The notes under the pieces: model-generated
Database searches by the model: none
The model's input: the letters and a program-made list of their open reading frames with translations, nothing else
Told to the model about the DNA's origin: nothing
Assembly: GCA_903886485.1 (NCBI GenBank)
Contig: CAISMH010000017.1
Coordinates: forward strand, 1-64,000
DNA from: an uncultured Burkholderiales bacterium
Lineage (GTDB): Bacteria; Pseudomonadota; Gammaproteobacteria; Burkholderiales; Burkholderiaceae_C
Reading direction: 5' to 3'
DNA: 64,000 nt
Position numbers and translations under genes: made by a program
Shown: in pieces, positions 47,446-57,426 of the stretch
Layout of the letters: each line of letters opens with the position of its first letter
Numbering within the stretch: position 1 is the first letter of the stretch

Positions 47446-48285
47446 ATGACAGCGAACAACAGCTTGAGCATTGAGTTTTTCCCACCCAAAACCCCAGAGG
47501 GTGCCGAAAAGTTGCGCGCGGTTCGCCAAGCGCTTTACCCACTCAAGCCGCAGTTTTGTTCCGTCACCTATGGCGCGGGGGGCTCGACCCAAGCGGGCAC
47601 GATTTCTACGTTGAAAGAAATTTTGAGCGAAGGCATGGCTGCCGCATCGCACTTTTCTTGCATTGGCGCCACGCGTGACAGCGTGCGCCAACAACTGGCG
47701 GAATTCAAAGCCATGGGTGTGAAGCGTTTGGTGGCTTTGCGCGGTGACTTGCCCAGCGGTTACGGTGCCGGTGGCGAGTTTCATTACGCCAGCGATTTGG
47801 TGGCCTTCATTCGTGCAGAAACGGGTGACGACTTTGGCATCGAGGTGGCGGCCTACCCTGAGATTCACCCACAAGCCAAATCGGCAGAAGCCGACTTGCA
47901 AGCCTTTGCCACCAAGGTGAAGGCGGGTGCTGATTCGGCCATTACCCAATATTTTTACAACAGCGATGCGTATTTCCGCTTTGTAGAAGACGCAGACAAA
48001 TTGGGGGTGGAGATTCCCATCATCCCCGGCATCATGCCAATCAGCAGCTCGGCGCAGTTGCTGCGTTTTTCGGATGCCTGTGGTGCAGAGATCCCCCGTT
48101 GGATTCGTTTGCGCTTGCAAGGGTATGGCGATGATGTGGCTTCGATCAAAGCCTTTGGCTTGGAAGTGGTGACCGACTTGTGTGAGCAGTTGCGTGCCGG
48201 TGGCGCGCCCGGGCTGCACTTTTACAGCATGAACCAAAGCGCGACGACTTTGGCGATTTGCAAAGACCTTGGCTTGGCCGCTTAA
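47446..48285 (+). CDS. metF: Methylenetetrahydrofolate reductase
   Basis: A 279-residue flavoprotein that reduces 5,10-methylene-THF to 5-methyl-THF for methionine synthesis. LSIEFFPPKTPEG at the N-terminus, SVTYGAGGSTQAGT, LVALRGDLPSG and AAYPEIHPQA are MetF blocks. ATGs at 47440 and 47446 are both possible; the second is preferred for length. It completes the methyl-cycle trio with ahcY and tlyA. Its stop shares TTAA with the stop of the converging rlmJ. Confidence 0.94.
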   Translation: MTANNSLSIEFFPPKTPEGAEKLRAVRQALYPLKPQFCSVTYGAGGSTQAGTISTLKEILSEGMAAASHFSCIGATRDSVRQQLAEFKAMGVKRLVALRGDLPSGYGAGGEFHYASDLVAFIRAETGDDFGIEVAAYPEIHPQAKSAEADLQAFATKVKAGADSAITQYFYNSDAYFRFVEDADKLGVEIPIIPGIMPISSSAQLLRFSDACGAEIPRWIRLRLQGYGDDVASIKAFGLEVVTDLCEQLRAGGAPGLHFYSMNQSATTLAICKDLGLAA

Positions 48286-49160
48286 CCGCCCGACTCCACC
48301 ACCCAACCGCGACCGGGGCCGCGTGCCAAGGTTTCTTCCAGCACGGGCAGGGCTTCGTTGAGCAAAGGCTTGAGGGTGAACGGTGGGTTGACGATGAACA
48401 TGCCGCTGGCGCTGAGGCCCGCATCTTTGCTGCCAGTTTCACGGCCAATCGCCAAGGTGGCGTGCAGCCATGGTTTTTTGGCTTGGCTGCACAAGCCTTT
48501 GAGTTTGCGTGGCAAATCGTGCGCTTCAGGGCGAGGAATGATGGGGTACCACACGATGTAGGTGCCAGTGGCAAAACGCTTCAAGCTGTCTTGGATGCAA
48601 TCAATCACGCGGTAGTAGTCGTTCTTGATTTCATAGCTGGGGTCAATCAGCACGCAGGTGCGGCGTGAGCCCGTGCTCGACAAAGGCGGCGGCAGCAAGG
48701 CTTTGAGCGACTCAAAGCCGTCCGCACGCGCCACGCTGACGGTGCGCCCCGCTTCGAGTTGTTGCACATTGCCTGTGAGCGACTTGTGGTCGGTGGGGTG
48801 CAACTCAAACAGCTTGAGGCGGTCACGCGCTTCGTGGCGCAGCAACTTGTGGATGATGAAGGGGGAGCCGGGGTAAATTTTGTGGCTGCCCTTGGCGTTG
48901 AAGCTGGCCACCATGTCTAAATAGTCGGTCAGGGCCGCAGGGCCTTTGAGGTTGAGTACCTTCAAAACGCCCTCGGCGGCTTCGCCACTTTTTTCCGCAT
49001 AGTCGCCGTCCAAGCGGTACAGGCCCGCACCCGCATGGGTGTCCACAAACTGAATGCCCGCGTCTTTGTGCATCAAATGCTTCAAAGTGGCGATCAAAGT
49101 AAGGTGTTTGAGGACGTCGGCGTGGTTTCCGGCGTGAAAAGCGTGGCGATAACTGAACAT
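48282..49160 (-). CDS. rlmJ: 23S rRNA (adenine(2030)-N6)-methyltransferase
   Basis: A 292-residue SAM-dependent methyltransferase. The start at 49160 gives MFSYRHAFHAGNHADVLKH, the RlmJ hallmark. FVDTHAGAGLYRLDG is the SAM-binding motif, CVLIDPSYEIKNDY contains the catalytic D-P-x-Y-type motif, and TYIVWYPI follows. It modifies A2030 of 23S rRNA. It converges with metF and the coding regions overlap by 4 bp. Confidence 0.92.
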   Translation of the reverse strand: MFSYRHAFHAGNHADVLKHLTLIATLKHLMHKDAGIQFVDTHAGAGLYRLDGDYAEKSGEAAEGVLKVLNLKGPAALTDYLDMVASFNAKGSHKIYPGSPFIIHKLLRHEARDRLKLFELHPTDHKSLTGNVQQLEAGRTVSVARADGFESLKALLPPPLSSTGSRRTCVLIDPSYEIKNDYYRVIDCIQDSLKRFATGTYIVWYPIIPRPEAHDLPRKLKGLCSQAKKPWLHATLAIGRETGSKDAGLSASGMFIVNPPFTLKPLLNEALPVLEETLARGPGRGWVVESGG

Positions 49161-49203
49161 AACGGGGATGGTAACCCGCCAAATCACCTTGTTTGGGCGA
49201 AAT

Positions 49204-49233
49204 TTGCGCTAAGCGCTTGATTTTGCTTATAAT
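49204..49233 (+). promoter_or_regulatory. Sigma-70-type promoter of rplM-rpsI
   Basis: TTGCGC (49204-49209) and a perfect TATAAT (49228-49233) are separated by 18 nt. This is the best sigma-70-type promoter I see in the window and suits a strongly expressed ribosomal protein operon. It leaves a leader of about 130 nt before rplM. Confidence 0.65.
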
Positions 49234-49331
49234 CTTTGGCTCTGCAGCGTTTGAGTGGTCCCGCGGCAGAGGCTTTCGAAAGAGGGCACATCCCACCTAA
49301 GAGGTTCTCAACAGAAGAACGCCGACCGTGG

Positions 49332-49365
49332 AAAAGGACCCTACAAACCAACTCTCCTTTTAGGA
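49332..49365 (+). promoter_or_regulatory. Candidate translational switch in the rplM leader
   Basis: The SD AGGA (49362-49365) can be hidden by TCCT (49355-49358) with a TTT loop. Alternatively AAAAGGA (49332-49338) can pair with TCCTTTT (49355-49361) and free it. Autogenous control by L13 has been reported in E. coli; whether this leader is its target is inference. Confidence 0.35.
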
Positions 49366-49372
49366 TTTAACT

Positions 49373-49801
49373 ATGTCTACATTCAGCGCAAAACCCGCTG
49401 ACGTGGTGCATGAGTGGTTTGTGATTGACGCCACCGATAAGGTGCTCGGACGAGTAGCCAGCGAAGTTGCTCTCCGTTTGCGCGGCAAACACAAAGCCAT
49501 TTACACACCCCACGTCGATACAGGTGACTTCATCGTCATCATCAACGCTTCCAAGATCAAGGTCACAGGGACCAAATCTTTGGACAAGGTGTACTACCGT
49601 CACTCGGGCTATCCCGGCGGTATCACTGCAACAAATTTCCGCGATCTGCAAGCCAAGCACCCTGGCCGCGCGATTGAGAAGGCTGTCAAGGGCATGTTGC
49701 CCAAAGGCCCACTCGGTTACGCCATGATCAAAAAGCTCAAGGTGTATGGCGGTGCAGAGCACCCACACACCGCACAACAGCCTAAAGTGCTGGACATCTA
49801 A
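49373..49801 (+). CDS. rplM: 50S ribosomal protein L13
   Basis: A 142-residue ribosomal protein. [48 protein letters not shown] and the later [21 protein letters not shown] are diagnostic of L13. TAGGA lies 7 nt before the ATG. It heads the standard rplM-rpsI operon with rpsI 9 nt downstream. Confidence 0.97.
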   Translation: MSTFSAKPADVVHEWFVIDATDKVLGRVASEVALRLRGKHKAIYTPHVDTGDFIVIINASKIKVTGTKSLDKVYYRHSGYPGGITATNFRDLQAKHPGRAIEKAVKGMLPKGPLGYAMIKKLKVYGGAEHPHTAQQPKVLDI

Positions 49802-49810
49802 GGAGCCGAA

Positions 49811-50203
49811 ATGATTGGTGAATGGAACAACGGCACCGGCCGTCGCAAATCAAGCGTCGCTCGCGTGTTTCTGAAAAAAGGCTCCGGCAAAATCACGATC
49901 AACGGGAAAGACATCGCCGCATACTTCGGCCGTCAAACCTCGATCATGATTTCGAAGCAACCTTTGATGCTGACCAACAACGGCGAAGCCTTTGACATCC
50001 AAGTCAACGTGCACGGCGGTGGTGAGTCTGGCCAAGCAGGTGCAGTGCGCCACGGCATTACCCGCGCTTTGATTGACTACGACGCAGCGTTGAAGCCCGT
50101 CCTGTCACAAGCCGGTTACGTGACGCGTGATGCGCGTGAAGTCGAACGTAAAAAGGTCGGCTTGCACTCTGCGCGTCGTCGCAAGCAGTTCAGCAAGCGT
50201 TAA
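49811..50203 (+). CDS. rpsI: 30S ribosomal protein S9
   Basis: A 130-residue ribosomal protein with the S9 N-terminal [25 protein letters not shown] and the C-terminal tail RRRKQFSKR that reaches the P-site tRNA. AAGGAG precedes the start. It is the last gene of the operon and is followed by a strong terminator. Confidence 0.97.
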   Translation: MIGEWNNGTGRRKSSVARVFLKKGSGKITINGKDIAAYFGRQTSIMISKQPLMLTNNGEAFDIQVNVHGGGESGQAGAVRHGITRALIDYDAALKPVLSQAGYVTRDAREVERKKVGLHSARRRKQFSKR

Positions 50204-50221
50204 TCCGCTTTCTGTTTTGCC

Positions 50222-50255
50222 AAAAGCCGCATGGGTTCGCCCTTGCGGCTTTTTT
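50222..50255 (+). terminator. Rho-independent terminator of rplM-rpsI
   Basis: AAAAGCCGCA and TGCGGCTTTT pair over 10 bp; inside, GGG-TTCG-CCC adds a three-pair stem with a TTCG tetraloop after one mismatch. TTTTTT follows. This is a textbook intrinsic terminator 18 nt after rpsI. Confidence 0.9.
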
Positions 50256-50362
50256 GTTGCCTACGCGAATGCCCACATCGGCAACAGCGTTTCTCAGGTC
50301 TTGCGCAGCGCTATACCCGAGTAAAGCGATATACTTTTAAGCATTGATTCAGGAGTTTCCCC

Positions 50363-50728
50363 ATGAGTGCAGTTGCAGAAAACATCCAAACCGAAATGCC
50401 ATCCCCCTTTGTCTTCACCGACAGTGCTGCAGCAAAGGTGGCGGACTTGATCGCGGAAGAAGGCAACCCTGAGTTGAAATTGCGCGTGTTTGTGCAAGGT
50501 GGCGGATGCTCAGGCTTTCAATACGGTTTCACGTTTGACGAAATCGTGAACGAAGACGACACCACCATTCAGAAAAACGGCGTGTCTTTGTTGGTCGATG
50601 CCATGAGCTACCAATACTTGGTGGGCGCAGAGATTGACTACAAAGAAGACTTGCAAGGCGCGCAGTTCGTCATCAAGAACCCGAACGCCACATCTACTTG
50701 CGGCTGCGGCTCGTCGTTCTCAGCCTAA
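50363..50728 (+). CDS. erpA: Iron-sulfur cluster insertion protein ErpA
   Basis: A 121-residue A-type Fe-S carrier. The three ligand cysteines are in [10 protein letters not shown] and STCGCGSSF. The [34 protein letters not shown] segment matches ErpA better than IscA. It delivers Fe-S clusters to target enzymes. AGGAG precedes the ATG. The stop directly abuts that of the converging anmK. Confidence 0.93.
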   Translation: MSAVAENIQTEMPSPFVFTDSAAAKVADLIAEEGNPELKLRVFVQGGGCSGFQYGFTFDEIVNEDDTTIQKNGVSLLVDAMSYQYLVGAEIDYKEDLQGAQFVIKNPNATSTCGCGSSFSA

Positions 50729-50735
50729 TTAGGCT
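50722..50735. other. 14-bp palindrome spanning the erpA and anmK stops
   Basis: AGCCTAATTAGGCT is a perfect palindrome that contains both stop codons: TAA of erpA (50726-50728) and, on the other strand, TAA of anmK (complement of TTA, 50729-50731). T and A tracts follow on the right. It may act as a weak terminator for the converging genes. Confidence 0.45.
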
Positions 50736-51856
50736 TTAAAAATTCCACCCAATATGCGGGCGCCTTGAGCGCCCGTTACTTTGGGTAGGTTGCCAGGCAA
50801 GCCCAGCACAGTTTGTCGTGCCAACCACGCAAAGGCGGCGGCCTCGACTTGCAACGGTGGCATGCCACGCTCCGCAGACGACAGCACGCGCACATGGGGC
50901 AGGCCTGCTTGCAGGCGTGACATCAACAGCCCATTCAACGCGCCGCCACCACACACGATGAGTTCTTTGGCTTCTGGTGCGTGGCGCAACACATCGTTCA
51001 GGCATGCGCGCGCGGTGAACTCAGTCAGCGTGGCTTGCACATCAGCGGCCGCAACGTTGGCAAAACCGTTGAGTTGTTGCGCCAACCATGTGGGGTGAAA
51101 CAAATCGCGCCCCGTGCTTTTGGGTGGCACTTGTTGCAGGTAGGGTTCAGTCAGCAAGGCGTGTAACAAGGGCTCGATGACAGAGCCGCTGGCGCCCCAT
51201 GTGCCGTTGTGGTCAAAGGCCTCGCCCGTGTGCTGCTGGCACCAATGGTCGAGCAGCGCATTGCCGGGGCCGCAATCAAAGCCCAACACCTCACCGTTGG
51301 CATGCAGCACACTGAGGTTGGCAATGCCGCCAATGTTGAGCACGCCCACTGTGTTGTCGACTTGGCCAAAGATGCCTTGGTGAAATACAGGCACCAAAGG
51401 GGCACCTTGGCCGGCAGCGGCGACATCGCGGCTGCGGAAGTCGGCCACCACATCCATGCCTGTCAACTCTGCGAGCAAGGCGGGGTTGTTGAGTTGCAGC
51501 GTATAGCCCGTGCCATCAAAGGCACCCGGTTGGTGACGCACGGTTTGCCCGTGTGCGCCGATGGCACGCACATCACGGGGTTCTGTTTGGGTGTTCGCGA
51601 GCAGGGCGTGCACGGTGCGTGCATAAACGCGGACCAAGCCGTTGGCGGCCAGTGCTGCGCGGTGCAGCTCGTTGTCAGAGGCGGTGTTGAGCGCCAGTAG
51701 CTCGTGCTTGAGCGCGGGGGGGAAGGGCATGGCGTGATGCGCCAGCACACGAGGCTGCGGGCCGCTGAAATCGGCCAACACGCCATCCACGCCGTCGAGC
51801 GAGGTGCCCGACATCAACCCGATGAAAAGCTGAGGCAATGCCGCAGAGCCTGACAT
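50729..51856 (-). CDS. anmK: Anhydro-N-acetylmuramic acid kinase
   Basis: A 375-residue sugar kinase that recycles peptidoglycan-derived 1,6-anhydro-MurNAc to MurNAc-6-phosphate. FIGLMSGTSLDGVDGVLADF, IGAHGQTVRHQPG, NIGGIANLSVL and GFDCGPGNALLDHW are AnmK signatures. It lies directly downstream of the M23 peptidase gene with no gap, so cell-wall remodelling and recycling are coupled here. Confidence 0.94.
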   Translation of the reverse strand: MSGSAALPQLFIGLMSGTSLDGVDGVLADFSGPQPRVLAHHAMPFPPALKHELLALNTASDNELHRAALAANGLVRVYARTVHALLANTQTEPRDVRAIGAHGQTVRHQPGAFDGTGYTLQLNNPALLAELTGMDVVADFRSRDVAAAGQGAPLVPVFHQGIFGQVDNTVGVLNIGGIANLSVLHANGEVLGFDCGPGNALLDHWCQQHTGEAFDHNGTWGASGSVIEPLLHALLTEPYLQQVPPKSTGRDLFHPTWLAQQLNGFANVAAADVQATLTEFTARACLNDVLRHAPEAKELIVCGGGALNGLLMSRLQAGLPHVRVLSSAERGMPPLQVEAAAFAWLARQTVLGLPGNLPKVTGAQGARILGGIFKA

Positions 51857-53284
51857 TTATTCTGCGCGGCTGACTTGAGCGCTGGCGGCAGCAGCCAAGT
51901 CGACCTTGGCAATGGCTGCATAACGCTTGAACTGCTCACGTGCGGCGGCAGACACTTCCACCGCGATGCTTTGCCGCGCCATGGTGAGCGGGTCTTTGTG
52001 TTGACCATTCACGCGAAATTCAAAATGCAAATGCGGGCCAGTGGCCCATCCCGTGGAACCCACCAAGCCCAGTGTTTGGCCTTGCGTCACCGACTGGCCA
52101 CGCGTGACGTTGATGCGGCTCAAATGCGCGTAGACCGTGGTGTGACCATTGGCGTGTTTGACCATCACCACATTGCCAAACCCGCCTTGTGTGCCGGCCA
52201 CATCCACAATCCCTTGGCCCACGCTGCGCACGGGGGTCCCTGTGGGGGCCGCATAGTCCACACCGAGGTGGGCCCGCCAAGTTTGCAAGATGGGATGGAA
52301 GCGCATTTTGAAGCCGCTGGTCATGCGCGAGAAAGCCAGCGGAGAGGCCAAGTAAGCACGGCGCAGGCTGATGCCATCCGCGTTGAAATACCCACCTTCT
52401 TTGGCTCCCGCCTCTTTGAACCAAAACGCTTGGTGTGTTTTCCCGTTGTTCACAAACTCAGCAGACAGCACGCGGCCTGTGCGCAGTGTTTCACCATCGG
52501 CTTCCAAGGCTTCGTAGACGACAGCAAAGCGGTCGCCTTTGCGCAGTGCGCGGTGAAAGTCGATGTCGCCAGCAAAGATGTCGGCCAATTGGCTGGCCAC
52601 GCTGTCAGGCATGTTGGCCTCATCGGTGGCCGCAAACAAAGAAGTTTGAATCATCCCGTTGCCCATGCGACTGCTCACCGTGAGGTTGGCTGTCTCTTGA
52701 TGCGCGACAAAGCCATCCGTGGTGCGTTCCATCACCCAGCGGGTGAACTGTGCGCCGTCGTCATTGGCCCACCGTGCGGTCAAGCGTGTGAGGCGGTGGT
52801 CGGCATCGCCTTCCACGCTCACCATGCGGCCTGCGCGGCCAATCAGCTGTTGGCGCGCTGTGCGGGCGTCGCGCAAAAAGGCGGCTGCTTCGGGGTCGCT
52901 CACGCCTAAGCGCAAGAGCAGACTGTCCGCGGTATCGCTAGAGCGCGTGAGATCGGCGCGAAACAATTGCAAAGAGCTGGGCCGGGCGTTGTTGTCGGTC
53001 CGCAAACCAGGCAGTGCAACGGTGTCGATGCTTTCCACCACTTGATGCAAGGGAAGCTTGGCGGCACCATCGTCCAAATTGGCGACCGCAAATGCGCCGC
53101 CACCGACAACCGACAAAACCACAGCAACGCCCAGCAAAAAGCGGCGGTGTTGTGTGTGAAGTCTGTTTTGCAGGCGCGAGACCCACAAAAAAAAGATTGG
53201 CTGCAAGGTATTTCTTCGGCAGTAGGTTGAAGGCGGGCTTAAAACCCAAGTCCTCAAGGTTTGGGCCTCTAAAATCAGGCACAA
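51857..53284 (-). CDS. M23-family peptidase (LytM-type), membrane anchored
   Basis: A peptidoglycan endopeptidase-like protein of up to 475 residues. After an N-terminal region comes one membrane helix ([21 protein letters not shown]), then an OapA/LysM-like segment, and the C-terminal M23 domain with [48 protein letters not shown] and [15 protein letters not shown], which hold the zinc ligands H-D and H-x-H. No ATG lies before the membrane helix, so the start must be a TTG or GTG; TTGs at 53284, 53206 and 53188 are options, and a shorter form is likely. It is divergent from tyrS. Confidence 0.85.
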   Translation of the reverse strand: MCLILEAQTLRTWVLSPPSTYCRRNTLQPIFFLWVSRLQNRLHTQHRRFLLGVAVVLSVVGGGAFAVANLDDGAAKLPLHQVVESIDTVALPGLRTDNNARPSSLQLFRADLTRSSDTADSLLLRLGVSDPEAAAFLRDARTARQQLIGRAGRMVSVEGDADHRLTRLTARWANDDGAQFTRWVMERTTDGFVAHQETANLTVSSRMGNGMIQTSLFAATDEANMPDSVASQLADIFAGDIDFHRALRKGDRFAVVYEALEADGETLRTGRVLSAEFVNNGKTHQAFWFKEAGAKEGGYFNADGISLRRAYLASPLAFSRMTSGFKMRFHPILQTWRAHLGVDYAAPTGTPVRSVGQGIVDVAGTQGGFGNVVMVKHANGHTTVYAHLSRINVTRGQSVTQGQTLGLVGSTGWATGPHLHFEFRVNGQHKDPLTMARQSIAVEVSAAAREQFKRYAAIAKVDLAAAASAQVSRAE

Positions 53285-53325
53285 ACACCAAGCCGTGGAG
53301 TATACCTCCCGCGGTAAAAATCCTT

Positions 53326-54558
53326 ATGAATCAAGCATCTTTACAAAACCACCCCGTCACCGACCGTGTCCTCGAAGCCTTGGCTGTCACCCAACGCGGC
53401 TGTGAAGAACTGATTCCAGAAGACGCATGGTTGAAAAAGCTCGCGCGCTCCGAAGCCACAGGCCAGCCCATGCGCATCAAATTAGGCCTTGACCCCACGG
53501 CCCCCGACATCCACATCGGCCACACCGTGGTGCTCAACAAAATGCGCCAGTTGCAGGATTTGGGGCATCAGGTGATTTTCTTGATCGGCGACTTCACCAG
53601 TTTGATCGGTGACCCCTCCGGTCGCAACAGCACACGCCCACCCCTCACGCCTGAGCAAATCAAGGTCAACGCTGAAACCTATTACAAGCAAGCCTCCTTG
53701 GTGCTCGACCCCAGCAAAACCGAAATTCGTTACAACAGCGAGTGGTGTGTCCCGCTGGGCTCGATGGGCATGATTCAGTTGGCGTCGAAGTACACCGTGG
53801 CCCGCATGATGGAGCGCAATGACTTCCATGACCGTTTCCATGCCAACACGCCCATCAGCGTGCATGAGTTTTTGTACCCACTCATGCAAGGCTATGACTC
53901 GGTGGCTTTGAAATCAGATTTGGAGCTGGGTGGCACCGACCAAAAATTCAACTTGCTCATGGGCCGCCACTTGCAAGCTGAATACGGCCAAGAGGCCCAG
54001 TGCATCTTGACCATGCCGCTGCTCGAAGGGTTGGACGGCGTGGAGAAAATGTCCAAGTCCAAGAACAACTACATCGGCATCAGCGAAGCGCCCAACACCA
54101 TGTTTGCCAAAGTGCTGTCCATCTCCGACGTGCTCATGTGGCGCTGGTACACCTTGCTCTCGTTCAAGTCGATGGCCGAGATCGATGCGCTCAAAAAAGA
54201 AATCGAAGGGGGGCGCAATCCCAAAGACGCCAAAGTCGCTTTGGCCAAAGAAATCACGGCGCGTTTCCACGGTGCGGCTGCTGCTGAGGCAGCGGAACAA
54301 GACTTCATCAACCGCAGCAAAGGCGGCGTGCCCGATGACATTCCCGAGGTCTCACTCAATGGCGCACCGATGGGCATTGCGGCCTTGCTCAAGGCCGCAG
54401 GGTTGGCACCTTCGAGCAGCGAAGCCAACCGTTTGATTGATGGCGGTGGCGTGCGCGTGGACTCCAGCGTGGTCAGCGACAAGGGCTTGAAGCTCGACGC
54501 GGGAACGTTTGTGGTGCAAGTGGGTAAACGCAAATTTGCCCGTGTCACATTGGCATAA
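53326..54558 (+). CDS. tyrS: Tyrosyl-tRNA synthetase
   Basis: A class I aminoacyl-tRNA synthetase of 410 residues. The HIGH motif is HIGH at 63-66 ([11 protein letters not shown]), KMSKS is at 241-245, and a C-terminal S4 domain follows (about 345-405; [18 protein letters not shown]). The length and KMSKS form match the TyrZ-like bacterial subgroup. The ATG at 53326 is used; the longer frame lies over the divergent peptidase gene. An imperfect GC-rich hairpin (53293-53314) lies just before the start. Confidence 0.95.
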   Translation: MNQASLQNHPVTDRVLEALAVTQRGCEELIPEDAWLKKLARSEATGQPMRIKLGLDPTAPDIHIGHTVVLNKMRQLQDLGHQVIFLIGDFTSLIGDPSGRNSTRPPLTPEQIKVNAETYYKQASLVLDPSKTEIRYNSEWCVPLGSMGMIQLASKYTVARMMERNDFHDRFHANTPISVHEFLYPLMQGYDSVALKSDLELGGTDQKFNLLMGRHLQAEYGQEAQCILTMPLLEGLDGVEKMSKSKNNYIGISEAPNTMFAKVLSISDVLMWRWYTLLSFKSMAEIDALKKEIEGGRNPKDAKVALAKEITARFHGAAAAEAAEQDFINRSKGGVPDDIPEVSLNGAPMGIAALLKAAGLAPSSSEANRLIDGGGVRVDSSVVSDKGLKLDAGTFVVQVGKRKFARVTLA

Positions 54559-54581
54559 CTTAACTCCATGAGACTCTTGGC

Positions 54582-55529
54582 ATGAATACCCAAACGCTTG
54601 AACGATGGTTTTCGCCCAAAGGCCTGCTTGGGGCGTCCGTCGTGGTGGCCTGCATCACGATTGCACTCAAAACCTTGGCATGGCACCTCACGGACTCGGT
54701 GGGGTTGCTGTCAGACGCCATGGAGTCGGTGGTCAACTTGGCCAGTGCCGTCTTTGGTTTGATGATGGTCACTGTGGCGGCCATGCCTGCCGACGAAGAC
54801 CATCCCTATGGGCATCACAAGGCTGAGTATTTTTCTTCTGGGTTTGAAGGCATCCTCATCGTGGTGGCGGCCTTGGGCATTATTTGGGCGGCTGGTCATC
54901 GCATCTTTGATCCGCAGCCTTTGGAACAAGTGGGCATTGGTTTGGCTTTGTCGGTGGCCAGTTCTGCGTTGAATGGCTTGTTGGCATGGGTCATGTTTCG
55001 TGCGGCAAAAACGCACCGATCCGTGGCGCTTGAGGCCGACGCTCGTCACTTGGTCACCGATGTCTGGACCTCCGTCGGTGTGGTGCTGGGCATTGCCTTG
55101 GTCAGCTACAGCGGCTGGTTGTGGTTGGACGCGGTAGTGGCGATGGGAGTGGCCTTGAATATCTTGAAAGAAGGCTGGCATTTGATTTGGAGTGCTTCAC
55201 AAGGCTTGATGGACGAAGCGGTTGAGCCCGAGGTGCAGGCGCAAATTCACACGGTGTTGCACAACTTGTCGATGGCGCACGAAGAAGCCGGTGCAGACCA
55301 CACCCATATCGTGCGCTTTGATCACATCATCACGCGCAAAGCAGGACAGCGCCGTTTTGTCGATTTGCACATGCACATGCCTGCGGAGTGGACACTCGGT
55401 CGGGCTGCCATGTTTCGTGCCACGGTGGAGCAATCCTTGATGAAGGCGGTGCCCGGTTTGCGCGCCACGATTCAGCTGCTGCCCAACGATGTGGAGGCGC
55501 ATGTCGACGATCCACTCGACGCCCACTGA
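54582..55529 (+). CDS. Cation diffusion facilitator family transporter
   Basis: A 315-residue metal exporter with about six hydrophobic segments in the first 210 residues, including [21 protein letters not shown] (metal site Asp/Asn) and [36 protein letters not shown] (second metal pair H/D) and a C-terminal cytoplasmic domain ending in [12 protein letters not shown] proteins export zinc, iron, manganese or cobalt by H+ antiport; the metal is not predictable. It is 23 nt after tyrS. Confidence 0.87.
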   Translation: MNTQTLERWFSPKGLLGASVVVACITIALKTLAWHLTDSVGLLSDAMESVVNLASAVFGLMMVTVAAMPADEDHPYGHHKAEYFSSGFEGILIVVAALGIIWAAGHRIFDPQPLEQVGIGLALSVASSALNGLLAWVMFRAAKTHRSVALEADARHLVTDVWTSVGVVLGIALVSYSGWLWLDAVVAMGVALNILKEGWHLIWSASQGLMDEAVEPEVQAQIHTVLHNLSMAHEEAGADHTHIVRFDHIITRKAGQRRFVDLHMHMPAEWTLGRAAMFRATVEQSLMKAVPGLRATIQLLPNDVEAHVDDPLDAH

Positions 55530-55555
55530 CCCCTGCGAATGGCAACGCCAACCCC

Positions 55556-56001
55556 ATGAAAGCGCTGTTGCAACGTGTGAGTGAAGCCCGCGTCGTGGTG
55601 GATGGCCAAACCGTCGGTGAAATTGCACACGGCCTGCTGGTGCTGCTGTGTGCCGAGAAGGGCGACACCGAAGCGGTAGGCCAAAAAATGCTCGACAAGA
55701 TTTTGAAGCTGCGCGTGTTCTACGACGAGGCAGGCAAGATGAACCGCAGTGTGAGCGATGTGAACGGCGGCTTGCTGGTCGTGAGCCAATTCACCTTGGC
55801 AGCGGACACCCGCAGCGGTACGCGCCCCAGCTTCACCAGTGCGGCCCCCGCCGAGGAAGGCCGCCACTTTATGACGCGTTTGTCGCGCAAGCCAAAGCGC
55901 AGCACCCGCACGTGCAAACCGGCATCTTTGGCGCGGACATGCAAGTGCATTTGGTCAACGATGGCCCTGTGACCATTCCCATCACGATAATCGGTGCATG
56001 A
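55556..56001 (+). pseudogene. dtd: D-aminoacyl-tRNA deacylase with a -1 nt frameshift
   Basis: Dtd hydrolyses D-aminoacyl-tRNAs. Residues 1-103 read [23 protein letters not shown] to the active-site [17 protein letters not shown] in one frame, then the family sequence continues in the next frame as [16 protein letters not shown] to NDGPVTIPI. The switch is at CCGCCACTTTATGAC (about 55863-55875), consistent with loss of one C (CACCTTTAT to CACTTTAT). The span of 446 nt is one short of 149 codons. As written, translation runs on in the wrong frame to 55972 and lacks the Gly-Pro motif, so the product is probably inactive unless the base is an assembly error. The family frame ends in ATGA with dbpA. 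Confidence 0.8.
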
Positions 56002-57410
56002 CCGATTCAAAAAATAACGCGACGACCTTTGCTTCCCTGAGCCTCGCGGCCTCTTCTTTAGATAACTTGACGCAGCTGGGCTACACCCAGATGACCCCCA
56101 TCCAAGCCGCGAGCTTGCCCCTTGCTTTGGCTGGACGTGACTTGATCGCCCAAGCCAGCACAGGCAGCGGCAAGACAGCCGCCTTTGGCATTCCTTTGGT
56201 GGAGCAGCTCGACGCCACTCAGTTTGACGCGCAAGCCATGGTGCTATGCCCCACACGCGAATTGGCCGACCAAGTGACACAAGAGATTCGTCGCTTGGCC
56301 CGCGCCGTGGGCAACATCAAAGTTGTCACGCTGTGTGGTGGCGTGGCCTTGCGCGGGCAGACTGTGAGCCTGGCGCACGGTGCGCATGTGGTGGTGGGGA
56401 CGCCCGGACGCATCATGGACCACTTAGAGCGCGGTTCACTCAGCTTGCAAGGTTTGAAGATGTTGGTGTTGGATGAAGCCGACCGCATGTTGGACATGGG
56501 CTTCTTCGACGACATCGCCAAGGTGGCGCGTCAATGCCCCAAAGACCGACAAACCTTGTTGTTCTCGGCCACCTACCCCGAGGGCATTGCCAAGCTGGCC
56601 TCGCAGTTCATGCGTGAGCCGCAAACCGTCAAGGTGCAAGCACAACACGATGCGCAAAAAATCAAACAGATGTTTTATGAGGTGTCGAACCACGAACGCC
56701 TCCACGCGGTGTCGCAACTGCTCAACCACTTTCGCCCCGAATCCACACTCGCGTTTTGCAACACCAAGCAACAGTGCCGCGATTTGGTGACGGTGCTACA
56801 AGCCCAAGGCTTCAGTGCCTTGGCTTTGTTTGGCGAACTCGAACAACGCGAGCGTGACCAAGTGCTGGTGCAGTTTGCCAACCGCAGTTGCTCGGTGCTG
56901 GTGGCCACCGATGTGGCCGCGCGTGGTTTGGACGTGGCCAATTTAGAAGCCGTCATCAACGTGGACGTGACGCCAGACCCCGAGGTGCACATCCACCGCA
57001 TTGGCCGCACTGGCCGAGGCGATGCAGAAGGCTTGGCCTTGTCGCTGGTCAGCATGGACGAGATGGGCAATGTGGGCAAGATTGAACAGTTGCAAAACCG
57101 CGAGTCCACATGGGCACCCTTCAGCAGCCTCACCCCCGCCGCAGGGGGGCTCTTGCAGCCGCCCATGGCGACATTGCAAATTGTGGGCGGTCGCAAAGAG
57201 AAGATTCGCGCAGGCGATGTGCTGGGCGCACTCACGGGCGAAGCGGGGTTTGCCAAAGAGCAGGTGGGCAAGATCAATGTGAACGAGTTCTCCACCTACG
57301 TGGCGGTAGCGCGCAGCATTGCTCACGAAGCCGTCAAGCGTTTGAGCGCGGGGCGCATCAAAGGCAAGACGGTGAAAGTGCGTTTGCTAGAAGAAGCTTC
57401 AGGCCGTTGA
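55998..57410 (+). CDS. dbpA: ATP-dependent RNA helicase DbpA
   Basis: A 470-residue DEAD-box helicase. Motif I is ASTGSGKT (53-60), motif Ia is PTRELA, motif II is DEAD (159-162), motif III is SAT, and motif VI is HRIGRTGR. The C-terminal ~75 residues ([35 protein letters not shown]) are the DbpA RNA-binding domain that targets 23S rRNA hairpin 92. It acts in large-subunit assembly. Its start overlaps the stop of the family frame of dtd by 4 bp, and its final stop precedes a converging glycosyltransferase. Confidence 0.92.
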   Translation: MTDSKNNATTFASLSLAASSLDNLTQLGYTQMTPIQAASLPLALAGRDLIAQASTGSGKTAAFGIPLVEQLDATQFDAQAMVLCPTRELADQVTQEIRRLARAVGNIKVVTLCGGVALRGQTVSLAHGAHVVVGTPGRIMDHLERGSLSLQGLKMLVLDEADRMLDMGFFDDIAKVARQCPKDRQTLLFSATYPEGIAKLASQFMREPQTVKVQAQHDAQKIKQMFYEVSNHERLHAVSQLLNHFRPESTLAFCNTKQQCRDLVTVLQAQGFSALALFGELEQRERDQVLVQFANRSCSVLVATDVAARGLDVANLEAVINVDVTPDPEVHIHRIGRTGRGDAEGLALSLVSMDEMGNVGKIEQLQNRESTWAPFSSLTPAAGGLLQPPMATLQIVGGRKEKIRAGDVLGALTGEAGFAKEQVGKINVNEFSTYVAVARSIAHEAVKRLSAGRIKGKTVKVRLLEEASGR

Positions 57411-57426
57411 GTGGCTCGGATGGCAC

